Shown: piece by piece, positions 47,345 through 57,612 of the stretch
Layout: each line of letters opens with the position of its first letter
How positions within the stretch are numbered: position 1 is the stretch's first letter
Assembly (NCBI GenBank): GCA_963693085.1
Contig: OY856409.1
Location: 518,530,303 to 518,594,302, forward strand
Direction of reading: 5' to 3'
Length of the DNA: 64,000 bases
DNA from: Alisma plantago-aquatica
Taxonomy: Eukaryota > Streptophyta > Magnoliopsida > Alismatales > Alismataceae
Position numbers and translations under genes: made by a program
Notes under the pieces: generated by a model
The model's database searches: none
The model's input: the letters and a program-made list of their open reading frames with translations, nothing else
Told to the model about the DNA's origin: nothing

Positions 47345-48666
47345 TCCATAACGGTGAAAAGCGGGTGAAGCGGCCGCTTAAGCGCCCAAGCACATGTCCC
47401 AGTGTAATTTCAGCTGAAGCAGGCTTTGAAGCGTTTTGGAGTGAAGCGGCCGCTTTTTCCCGCTTTTTACTGCTTTAGGCCGCTTTTTCAGCCCCACTTA
47501 AGCGGCCGCTTCAGGGCGCTTCACAACAAGTAATGTTGGAGTGGCCCAATGACAAGCAAAATCTATAGAAAAATGAAAGCACTACTTTTGGGCGATGTGA
47601 TGATCTTGTTGTATGTCAAAAGGTGTAAGAAAGTCTAGTAATTAACATTTATTCTTTACTTCGTTACTGCTGTTTGTACACACTCTTTACAGCTACACTA
47701 GTACTTTGTATTATCAAGTTTATATATGACATTACCATGTACATTTAAAGTTGTTTATCACCGCTGATAGTCTAATAGTCTGACATTCTGCATACTTGTA
47801 CAAAAAGCTTTGCAGAACCATCTGTAGACTATAACAAATTTATGTCGTAAAATCTTGTCATATTGTCAATTATGTACTAAGTGTAGTAGTTTATTGCTCT
47901 TTACGATTTACTATGTATGATATTGACATGTATGTTTAATGTTGTTTATTATCACTGACAGATTAATAATCAGCCATTCTGTATACTTGTACAAAAACTT
48001 TGCACAACCATCTGTAGACTGTAACAAAATAAGGTCGTAAAATTTGTTATATTGTCTATTATGCACTAAGTCTAGTAGTTCATTGCTCTTTCAGATTTAT
48101 TGAGTAATATCTAATTATCTTGATTCTACTATATTGTCATGTATTTCTCTTTATTACTGTTTAAATGTGCATCTATTTATATTATGTTGAAGACTACCTT
48201 AGTCAACAATATTTGTACAAGTACTAGTATCTAGCTACTACTACCTACTACTACCTACCAAAGTTCTTTTACTAAATGATAATTTCTAAGCCCAGCCGTT
48301 GAAACAATATTAAGTACATAATACTAGTATGATACTTGATTGTTGTGCGAGGACTATGGTTTTTTATGATGTTTGAGTGTTTTCAGCTTGTAACAATTTG
48401 CTTTTGTAATTAGGACCCTTTTTAATCTGTGAAAGTCATTCTTATGCAATGAAATATCATTCCCATTTCTTTGATTGTTGACTACTATTTTCTTTACGTT
48501 AGCAATATGGCTGTCACTAATTTTTTGTATATTTTTAAAACAATGCTGACCGCTTTTTCAAAAAATGGTCGCTTTAGTCCGCTTTAAAACCCTCTTTCCG
48601 TTTCTTGCTTCAAGGGGTTCAATTCACACGCTTCCTGCTTCACGCTTTCCAAAACCTAGCCATAAC
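47345..48666. mobile_element. hAT-like element with AAGCGGCCGCTT subterminal palindromes
   Basis: The segment 47353-48658 has ends GGTGAAAAGCGGGTGAAGCG and, inverted, CTAGGTTTTGGAAAGCGTGA. It is flanked by TCCATAAC and GCCATAAC, a 7-of-8 duplication. The left 170 bases repeat GAAGCGGCCGCTT palindromes three times; the right end has CCGCTTTTTC- and CTGCTTCACGCTT-like units. The middle carries a tandem duplication with a period of about 190 bases (47700-48095). No transposase. Confidence 0.6.
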
Positions 48667-48893
48667 CTCATTATGGTAAAACAGTATACACCATAACCCC
48701 ACCATATGCATTGCTGTTTTAAAAATTTGAAACCATATCTGCACCGTGAAAGAATAATAGTCGCACCACACCACATTATAAAAAGATGTGGTTTGAGCAA
48801 CATGAAGTGGAACAAGCATAGTTCACTAAACTATTGCACAAAGAATATATTAAAAATTAATATTGCACATTATACTAGAAAATGAACCAACAC

Positions 48894-49468
48894 TAAGGCC
48901 CCGTTTGGATGCCGCAATCAAGATTACAGCTGTATTCTTAAGGTTTAGGAGTCTAAATGTAACAGTGGGGAATGTTGCTGTTCAGGAATCTCTTGTTTGG
49001 GCTGGGTTAGCTTACTTCTCACGCCGGACAGATCTAGGAATGGTGGAGTACTCCGTCCACCAGTACAGAAGGACAACAGGGAGTGTCAGTAGAAGCAGCG
49101 ACTAAAACGTACGGCTACTGCAGAGGAAGTGTAGAACAGGAACGGAGGGAGGGAGGGACGGAGGTGAAGGGTGAATGGGAGGCCGCACAATACGGAGAGA
49201 TGACGGGGTAGGAGGATGCGGTTCGAGGAGAGAGGAGAGACAAGTCGGGACCGGTCATGGATGCCCGCGGTGAACATTCGGAAGTACGCCGATTCTGGCG
49301 GGATTCAGAACGCAGGTTTTATTCATGTGAAAATACCAGCTGGAAATGCAGGTAATCGCCAACTACATCACCTAATTAACCAAACCATGTATTTAAAATC
49401 ACTGGTACTTAGAATGCTGTCTTCAACTACAATCCTGCCGTCAAATGCAGTGCCCAAACGACCCCTAA
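48894..49468. mobile_element. Tourist-like (PIF/Harbinger) MITE
   Basis: The element 48897-49465 (569 bp) starts GGCCCCGTTTGG and ends CCAAACGACCCC, and is flanked by TAA on both sides (48894-48896, 49466-49468). This is the TWA target duplication and inverted-repeat style of Tourist MITEs. The middle (49010-49310) is GC-rich and purine-rich with no coding match. Confidence 0.85.
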
Positions 49469-49883
49469 TATTTACAAACATGCAAAATGTAGATATCATT
49501 ACAATGCTACTTAATATATTCATATATTGTAATGCAATTCGAAACCAAGATATTTTTACTAAAAACATAACCGCACTATTCCGTGGCAGTTTTTAGAAGA
49601 TGAAGCAACATCCGCAACATAATCATGTGTTGAGGTTATTGTGGCTGAAAAAGCGGCGCGGTTATCCATAGATCTGATTCTATTTTTACATCCTTGCCAT
49701 TCCTATGTATTACTATATTGCATAGTAAAAAAATAAACAACATTTTGCAAGGATTTCCACAGTCACACTTACAACAAACCAATCACATGGAAGGGAATGG
49801 AACTTAACTTCTAGAACTTGAACTAGAGTTCTCAGAAAATGAGTTCCATATATCGTATGACTTATATCTAACCAATCGGGGCC

Positions 49884-50266
49884 TTGAATAAACCCCAAAT
49901 TTTGGGCCAATTCATCCTCCGTAGTACCAAAAAATGAGATTCTTGCCAATGAGTGTTTGCTGCTCCAACCCATGGATACACTGTTGCTAAAGGAAAGGAA
50001 AAAATGCCGACAGGCACATCATGTGGTTTCAGGAGGCTCAAGGATGGCTCATATTTTTTAGTGATTTCCCTCATTAAGTTATAATAATGCTTTTGTTTTG
50101 ACTGCAAATTTGTATTTATAGTAGCAAAATCGCTATATGGACCTGAGTATGATAATTGCTAAGTACCCTTAGATTTATTTGGCATGTTCAAACTACAAAA
50201 TAGTTTAAGATCCTATAGTAACTGCTGACACCTTTATACTAATATGGGTTCAAATTTATGGAGCAG
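49884..50266. other. End of the 18.8-kb intron
   Basis: Ordinary intronic sequence leading to the acceptor at 50266; nothing else recognised. Confidence 0.5.
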
Positions 50267-50326
50267 GATGAATCTGGAAGCTCAGACCAGCAAGCCTTTT
50301 ACTATATAGAGAAAGCTGCTGACCAA
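50267..50326 (+). CDS. Sel1-repeat gene, fourth recognised exon
   Basis: A 60-base phase-0 exon after acceptor GGAGCAG. It reads DESGSSDQQAFYYIEKAADQ, the second helix of a Sel1-like repeat, and is followed by donor GTTAGG and an 87-base intron. Confidence 0.85.
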
Positions 50327-50413
50327 GTTAGGCTCTCTTGGTTTGAGATGATTTAGTTTCTTCTAAATTTTGCCTCTTTCTTGCTATTTTTGTGTCAATT
50401 TTCCTTTTTTTAG

Positions 50414-50521
50414 TTGCATCCAGGTGCTTTATATCTTTTAGGTGCTGTGTTTCTGACTGGAGATTGTGTAAGGAGGAACATTGCTTCTGCATTGTGGTGT
50501 TTCCATAAAGCTTCCATGAAG
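50414..50521 (+). CDS. Sel1-repeat gene, fifth recognised exon
   Basis: A 108-base exon of 36 codons, about one Sel1-like repeat. It reads [18 protein letters not shown] followed by [15 protein letters not shown], with the conserved Gly-Ala-Leu and Ala-Leu-Trp-Cys-Phe positions of the repeat. Acceptor TTTTTTTAG, donor GTCTGA. Confidence 0.88.
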
Positions 50522-50768
50522 GTCTGAGCGGTTCCTTCATCTGTTCCATGGCCCATGTATTCCTTGTAGTGTTAAACTATATTGCCAGTCATACAGCATG
50601 CACTTCATTATTTCTTTCTCCAAAGTTTACAACAAAAAGATTGTATGTAGCTAAATTTGTTTGTTAACCTCCGGTAGTGGTGAATTTCACTACTTCTAAA
50701 GATATATGTATTTTACGAGACGCATTTTGCATGACTGCTAATAGTTTTGTTCGTCTCAATATATTTAG

Positions 50769-50814
50769 GGCCATGCTGGAGCAGCTATTGCATATGGATC
50801 TCTTCTTATCAAAG
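50769..50814 (+). CDS. Sel1-repeat gene, sixth recognised exon
   Basis: Acceptor ATATTTAG, donor GTGTCT. It reads GHAGAAIAYGSLLIK plus one base of a glycine codon, the start of another repeat. The exon that should follow was not found in the remaining 13 kb, which is mostly transposon sequence, so the gene continues outside. Confidence 0.82.
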
Positions 50815-51440
50815 GTGTCTTTATATATATGAATGTTATAAGCTTCATCCAGTTGTCATATATTTAATATATTAAATTGTATGTATTACTTTTGGCCCCA
50901 ATGTCAGTTGTGCATGTGGCATGGTATTCCTTTCAGTCATCAATAGGGGATATGGTTGTTAAGAGGGTAGGGGGTGGGTTGCCCTTCTGGCTTCTGCCTT
51001 GAATTTAATAAAGAGGGGTCGACACCGAGGGGCTAGGGCGCATGGGAAAATTCCTTGGCCACAATCAATATTCCATGTCATGTTGTTTCGATATTTGACA
51101 TGTATATTTGGTTGTAATGTATTTTAGGACAATATTGCAATCTTACTTGGTACTTTAGGGTGTAGGACATTGAAGAGGTACTCATAATACCTTAACTATT
51201 AATTATGAATGTAATATATAATATCGATAAAAGCGCAATCTAAGGATAGTCACCTACATTCCCAGCCACTACTATCTATAACTGTGCTTTGGGTTTAAAC
51301 CAAGTAGGGATTGACATATCAAAAGCAATGTATTTTCACCATTTCCATATGCTCATTTCCTTTTTGTTAGTTTTCTTTGCACACTGTTATTGCTTTTCAG
51401 CTAGTGGTGTATGACCCTATAGAAACCTTGTAGTGTCTAA
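50815..51440. other. Start of the last, unfinished intron
   Basis: A+T-rich intron sequence after the donor at 50815. I searched for the next Sel1-repeat exon in the rest of the window by reading and found none. Confidence 0.5.
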
Positions 51441-52039
51441 CCAAGGGAATGTTTGGTACGTGGTGGATGGAGGGGAAGGGAGGGGAAAACGCTTAGGCTG
51501 TTTGATTAGACAAAGTGATGGAGAAGGGAGGGGAATGGATGGGAACGAAGGGTTAGAGGGAAATATGAAATGTTGAGGGAAAACATAAATAATATGAAGG
51601 GAAAATCATTATAGTAGCCCACAACCAATGGAATGGAGAAGATGTAGTCTCACTTATATTCTACATCACTTAAGGGAAATATCTAATGTTGAAGGATGAT
51701 TTGAAAAAACTTCTAAAGGAATATTTAGTGAAAAAATTAAATACAAACAAGAATAATTTTTTACGCACAATTTAGAAGGAAATTACAAAGTTTATTTTTT
51801 TGGGTAGAAAACTTGAAAATTTTGAGACGAATTGAACTTATAAATATGAAAAAGTAAATAAAAGATAGATAATTGGAGGAAATGTGGGGGACTATGGAGG
51901 AAAATGTTGAATTACGGAGGAACTTAAAGACAGAGGAAATGTTTGTGACAAACATAAAAACATAGAGGAAACTATTTGTATAATCACAATTAATATAAAA
52001 ATAGAATAAGTAAACCATTTTTGTATCACAAATGTTCTA

Positions 52040-52247
52040 TGTTAAAGTGTCTATATTAGTCTATTAGTTAAATAGGCTAATTAGTTTAGTGGGCCTTTAT
52101 ATTCCGGCCCGTCTAGTTTAGATTACTTGGGACACAAGTCTCAGGGTTTCTCCCTTGCTCCTATATATAGGACAGGGGTGTCCAGTTTTTGTATTTATCA
52201 CAATCAATCACAATCTATTCATATTCAAGCAATCTTTTATTTTCACA
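52040..52247 (+). repeat. 5' LTR of N1
   Basis: 208 bases, TGTTAAAG...TTCACA, with TATA-like CTATATATAGG near 52161. It is 10 bases longer than the 3' LTR owing to an extra TATTTATCACAATCA-like repeat near the end. Confidence 0.93.
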
Positions 52248-52259
52248 TGGTATCAGAGC
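52248..52259 (+). other. Primer-binding site of N1
   Basis: TGGTATCAGAGC immediately after the LTR, the tRNA-Met site shared by the copia elements here. Confidence 0.95.
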
Positions 52260-52752
52260 GGGTTCCATCTTGAGAGAACCCTAGCGCCGCCGCTTCCCTC
52301 TCTTCTTCTCCTAGCCGCCGACTTCCTTCTCCCTTGCAACAGTCGCCGCTCCTCTCTCCGAAGAGGACAACCGGGCGAGCGCCCGCCTGCGGGCGGCCGC
52401 AACCGCCATCTCCATGGCTTGGCCGGTTGCCCGCTAGGCATATCCCGGCCTCCATGGTCATCTCGATTCTCTATTCTTTCATTCTTTCCATACAACACCT
52501 CCGCTGCCTATCATAGCAGCCATATACGGCGGTAATCTCCATCCGCCATCCAAAACCAACAGTCACCGCCCTAGGCATCCGCCGCGGTAATCTTCCTCCG
52601 CATCCAACTCCGCACGATAGCAGCGCCGCCGTCGCAGCCAACAGGAGCAGCACCGCCCCTAGAAGTCGCCATCTCCAGCAAACGGCCATCATCCAAGCCG
52701 CCATCCCAAAGGAACAGCCGCCGACCATCCGTGACGCGACCTGCATCGCCGG

Positions 52753-52914
52753 CGTCGATACTATCGACAGGAGGTCGATAGTATCGACTTTATCACAGCG
52801 ACGGAAAAGTATCGGCATCGATACTATCGACAGGAGGTCGATACTATCGACTTTTTCACAGCAACAAGAAAAGCGTCCGTCGATACCATCGACAGTCCTG
52901 TCGATGGTATCGAC
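52753..52914. repeat. Hairpin module (TCGATACYATCGA repeats) in N1
   Basis: 52753-52767 and 52773-52787 are perfect 15-base inverted arms (GTCGATACTATCGAC). A similar diverged pair follows at about 52817-52851. 52879-52894 and 52899-52914 are perfect 16-base arms (GTCGATACCATCGACA). The order, the AGGAG loop, and a following TATCACAGC match the LTR of D at 58388-58483. Confidence 0.92.
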
Positions 52915-54504
52915 AGTTGATCAGTGGCGATATAAAAAGGATACACCTATCAATCGGCGCTCCATCTCATGAAGTTTTCAAATCAGCCTTCCTCGCCGCT
53001 TTGGAGAGGGTCCGCCTTGGCTCCGCATGCATCCTCTTGGCATGCAATATCTCCGGAGTCACACAGGAGACTCTTTGTCATCTCCTATGTTGCGACAAAG
53101 TGCTTCATCAGTCGAGCGTCATATCCAGCCATCATCCGCAAGCTGTTGTTCCTCCACTTCATCATCATCCCAACGATCTTCATCCGCAAGTTGCTCCTGC
53201 GTTGTGCGTCATCATGCTACTGCTGCCATCTACAGTAGGGGATCACCCATCACTCTCCACCGCTACCAAACAACCATGTTTACTACCCCCATATGCATTA
53301 TCCCTGTCTCTATTCGGATCCTTAATCGGTTCTATCTTTTGCTAATCGGATCCTATTTTGACCCTAACGGGCCAACAAACCCCCTTTTCGGGTCGGGACT
53401 AGATCCATTTATTTTTCTACCCGGATCTCATGTTGACCCATTTAGTATACTCTCTTTGGCTATCGGTTTCATTCTCCACACATTACCCATCTCCATTTCA
53501 CATATTCCTCTCTTTTTCCACCATTTTCTTTCCCACCCACCCATATTATGTGAGCATCCCTTTTCCACATTACGGGGAGGTCATATATCTATTTCTCCAC
53601 ACTAAACACTCACTTTCGTCGTATTTGGTGTGCGGGGGGGATAGAGAGGAGAGAGAGATGAGAAGAGGAGAGAAAGAGATGAGAAGAGGAGAGAAAGAGA
53701 TGAGAAGAGAGAGCAAGCATGAGAGCATATGAGAGCATGTATGAGAGAGAGAGTATGAGATGAGATGAGATGATGATATATGTATTCAGATTATATATAT
53801 TCCAGGCTATCTTCATGAAGTTTCACATTGTTCAGCACACCGGTTCTCTACTTGAGCCAGCAGTGAAGATCCAGCGTCGACACCATATCCGTTGTTGATG
53901 ATGTATTCCTTCATCTGCATTCACATGAGACAGATGGGTGCTTCTTCAGAAGCTCAGAGTTTTATCTTCACCGAGCTACTTTATCACGTCTTCTCCGAGC
54001 CGCATCTGCCGTATCGACATCGCCTGTAGCTGATCCTCTTGGGACTTTCCTTGATGGATGATCTCCTTTCCCGTCAAGCCCCCAAGTTTCATGGTTCCTG
54101 CATCGTATCAAGCAGCAGATCGTCCATCCGCGTTCGTGCCGCGTTAAGCACGTATTCTAGTGGCGACTTGCTGTAGTATCAGGTCCATTCGTCCACACTA
54201 TATCCGCGTTCATGCCGCGTTCAACACGTATTCCAGTGGCGCATTCTTCAGCCTACAGAGTATCTTCAGATGTCTTCATTTCAGATGCACTTCAAGGAAG
54301 ACCTTCTTCAAAGCTCGAGTATCTTCAGCCTGCAGAGTCATCATTACTATTTGATTCAGGGGGAGTATTGATTAAGGGGGAGTAACATATTTTGTATGGG
54401 AGTGATATTTATCTTCATCTTTCATTTATCATTTCTTTTTATCGAGTCTTGTAACTCTCCAAGCTTGGACATGTGTTTCACCCATGCTCCAGCTTGAGGG
54501 GGAG

Positions 54505-54702
54505 TGTTAAAGTGTCTATATTAGTCTATTAGTTAAATAGGCTAATTAGTTTAGTGGGCCTTTATATTCCGGCCCGTCTAGTTTAGATTACTTGGGACAC
54601 AAGTCTCAGGGTTTCTCCCTTGCTCCTATATATAGGACAGGGGTGTCCAGTCTTTGTATCAATCACAATCTATTCATATTCAAGCAATCTTTTATTTTCA
54701 CA
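54505..54702 (+). repeat. 3' LTR of N1
   Basis: 198 bases directly after the polypurine tract, closely matching the 5' LTR and followed by the TTCTA duplication. Confidence 0.93.
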
Positions 54703-54789
54703 TTCTATATCACCAAACATTTTTTTATATTCACATTGTTTTTCATGTTCTCCTTCCCTTCCCCTCCCCATGCTACCAAATAAGCTAAC

Positions 54790-57612
54790 ATAAGTGTAAG
54801 GAGTGGGACCCGAGAGGGGATCCACTCCCTACTAAAAATTTGAAGAGTAAAACATCCATTCCGAACACACTCAAAGGTATGCTGGAATAGGTGTAAAATT
54901 TTCAAATTTCAATAAATGGTATTCAAAACAACCAAAGTGTAGCAACGGAATTAAACAAATAACTATATTCAATTTTTACAAAAGATATCCCATAAGAGTT
55001 TACATGTATGATACAACATAACGATCTAAGTAGAGTGAAGTCTAAACTACTTCATATTTGTCTCCAAGCAACATCTCTAAGAGCTAGGTCCATGTTGGAA
55101 GTTGTGTTCTCCTTGGTCATGTTCAACACCTCGATCTAAACCTGGGTGGTTGGGAAATCACCTAGCAAGAGAGAGAAAAACAAGGTATGTGTCAAATAAT
55201 GAACAAGAACAAAAGATAAGGAATAACATGAAAGTAAAGGCTAAGATTTCATCATAAGACGAAGAGAACAAGAGTATGAGTCATAATCAAAATAGATGCT
55301 TGCCATAAACAAAGTATAATAAAAGGGTTATATGATAATTATGACTAACTTAACTAAGTAGGGTTGAGGCACCTACCGAACCTCAACCTATAGGTGATGG
55401 GAGAATTAATACATTCCCTGTCACCTACGCATATTTTATGGGGGAGAATAAGACATTCCCCAGGGTGAATTAATACACGCCCTATCTATGGGTGGTTGTA
55501 TATAAGTACCACTACTATAGCTAAATTGTCCATAAAATCAACATGCTAGAAAAGAAATCATGGCAAGTAAAAACATCATATCAATTGGAACATGGCAGTG
55601 GGGTACAAGACCCAAGAAAAAGAATATCATTACCAATTTTGAGGCAATTTAACAAAAGAATCATGAATAGAGGGAATAGGGTTCATTAAAGCCTCATTAG
55701 GGAAATATAGGGTTTGGTTTGCAAATATCCCAACTTAGGGTGTAAGAATGCACATACCTCTCTTACTGATATCAATTACTAACGTTCACCACTTTAATTG
55801 AGTCCCAAGTTCCTCTTTGCCTATTTTCAATGTATTAACATGTATTAGAGTACGTAATACACATTAATGTATAGAAACCCTAATTTTAGAACTTTTTAGT
55901 AAAACTCAGATTTAGATCCTGAAAACCTCACCAATGAACTTATTAGGTTCTCCTGATCAAGAAAACATATTTTTATGTTAATTTTTGGAGTTATGATGAT
56001 TAAGATGTAATTTTTATCGATTTTATGCATTAAATTCATTTTTCAAAAATCACCCTTCGTCAAACCTTGAAATCAGACCTTGAATTTTTTTTATAGATAT
56101 CTTAATTTTCCAATTCTAAAACATATTTATTTGTTAAATTTGGATAAGCAGTTTAAAAGATATGAATTTTTCAATTTGAACCAATCAGGAAATGACAAGT
56201 CAAAAATCTTCGAGACAGAGGAAGAGTGAGAAAGAGGGAGAAAACACCATTTGAACCAAGATCAGGGTTGGAGATGCATAGACAACCAAACTAGATCTTC
56301 TAGAGAAGGTAAAACAACAAGAAACCAAAACCCTAGAAAAACATGATAAATAGAGATGGAGGTCATCGATTTTAAACATAGAAGCATGAATTTTAAGCAT
56401 GTAGTAAGCAATATATGAGAAGGGGGTTGTAAAACTCACCTCTAGGAAGGTGGACAGGTTCAAGCAGCAAGGTTCCCGAGCTAGAGATGCTGGTTTCTCC
56501 AACAAAGCTCCTATCTCGAGCAAAAAGCACCTTCTCCACTTTAGAGGTTAAAAACCCTAGCAAAAGAACATGGAGCTGAGGTGTTTAAGGGCTCTAGGTG
56601 GGGTTTCAACATGGAAGGCCATGGTTCCGATCTGGAAGGTGGGAGGAAGACTAACAACATTAAAACAGGGAAGGAAAGGAGGAAATTTACTAGTTTTGGT
56701 TGAAATCACCTAGAAGGAGCTTTTGAAACCCTAAATAGAGCAAATTCGAAACCCTAGGAGTTTTCTTCACTAAGGTAGGCACCCTCTTTTACCTTGGGAT
56801 AGCAACTTCGTGGCCAAACATAGTATGAATGATGCTCTAAGCTAGAGGAAAGAGAAGGAGAACAAGAGTTTTTGAATTGGGAGGTGGGAAGTGGGAGATA
56901 TGGCTTTATAAAGGAGGCAAGCAGGTGGTGTCTATGAGACTTTCCATGTGTCCTTAGCCTAGGGCTTCATGGCCATGCAAGAGGACAGGTCATAGAGGCT
57001 TCTTGAATATCAAATGTCGGTTCTGAAACCCCATGGAGACTTCTAGGCCATCCCCACCGACCTCCAATCAAAGAAATAACCCCATTGGTTGATAGCTTTT
57101 AAAGATAAGCTCATTTATATAGAGGGTAATCCCTAAAATGCCCTTGGAGAGAAACACCTTCAAACCAAGGTGCAACTAGGTGCCCCATGGTTCAAAATCT
57201 CGAGAATGGTAAGAGAATATCTAAGGATTATAATGCATGTGATAATTTGTAAAGAAAACCTCCCAATTGGGTAAATTGCATAAAAGTCCAGAAAGTACCT
57301 AAAATTGCATAACTTGCACAAACATCCAATTCGAACCAAATTTGAAACTTAGGCTCATTTTATGATTTCAAAACACATAAAAAAGTTAGATTAAGGTTTA
57401 GAACACCTAACTAAGGTCCTTGAATAGACGTTTACTGAGGTATTTGTGCATAAACCCTTTTATTGGTACAAATAGTGAATAAATATTCACCAAACCACTA
57501 TAAATTCCACTAATTAAACATCAAGGTCATAAAGGACAAAAATGAAAGGGAAACTTGGGAAAAAGGGCTAAATGTTGGAGATTACATCTAAGATTCAGTA
57601 TGTTACAATAAG
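54790..57612 (-). mobile_element. Solo LTR B (about 2.8 kb) with target duplication
   Basis: 54795-57607 (2,813 bp) lies between perfect ATAAG duplications (54790-54794, 57608-57612). The termini are TGTAAG and GTTACA, an inverted TGTAA/TTACA, reading as TGTAACATAC on the minus strand like A. It has no internal region, primer site or purine tract, so it is a recombination-derived solo LTR. The unit 2 copy gives the empty site. Short minus-strand frames (for example 56200-56523) are not genes. Confidence 0.88.

Larger units (their letters stand above)
46959..49883. mobile_element. PIF/Harbinger-like element with nested insertions (candidate)
   Basis: The left end GGCTCCAATTGGTTTG (after TTA at 46956-46958) and right end CTAACCAATCGGGGCC (before TTG at 49884-49886) form imperfect inverted repeats of the GGSCC...TTGG Harbinger kind. 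Inside both ends lie related GAGTTC/GAACTC-rich segments (46998-47110, 49799-49850). It hosts the hAT-like 47353-48658 and the Tourist-like 48897-49465. The 3-base duplication is imperfect (TTA/TTG). Confidence 0.45.
17332..50814 (+). other. Gene span: Sel1-like-repeat protein, at least six exons, TE-filled introns
   Basis: Six exons join in a single frame and give about 174 residues. The C-terminal half has the Sel1-like repeat pattern (AxxGxxxAxxxLGxxY and AxxWFxKAxxxGxxxA), a helix-turn-helix solenoid related to TPR that mediates protein-protein contacts; the N-terminal part (exons 1-2) reads as a TPR-like helical lead-in. Introns are 150 bp, 13,663 bp, 18,812 bp, 87 bp and 247 bp; the next one runs beyond the window. 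All joins preserve phase (0, 2, 0, 0, 0, then 1) with GT-AG borders, and no exon carries a stop or frameshift, which argues for a working gene. The biochemical role of this plant family is unknown to me. Both ends are missing. Confidence 0.85.
52035..54707 (+). mobile_element. Non-autonomous LTR element N1
   Basis: N1 occupies 52040-54702 (2,663 bp) between perfect TTCTA duplications (52035-52039, 54703-54707). LTRs are 52040-52247 (208 bp) and 54505-54702 (198 bp), TGTTAAAG...TTTTCACA. The primer site TGGTATCAGAGC is at 52248-52259 and the polypurine tract TTGAGGGGGAG at 54494-54504. The 2.26-kb interior has no gag or pol; frames up to 192 codons look accidental. It contains a GC-rich leader, a hairpin module (52753-52914) shared with the LTR of D, a GA-rich tract (53640-53770) with a repeated GATGAGAAGAGGAGAGAAAG unit, and GTTCGTGCCGCGTTAAGCAC-like motifs. 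Unit 2 gives the empty site. Confidence 0.93.

Noticed and set aside
52155..53732. Several frames of 100-192 codons in N1
   Set aside because: Overlapping frames in different phases across a low-complexity leader, hairpins and GA tract; not conserved in N2.
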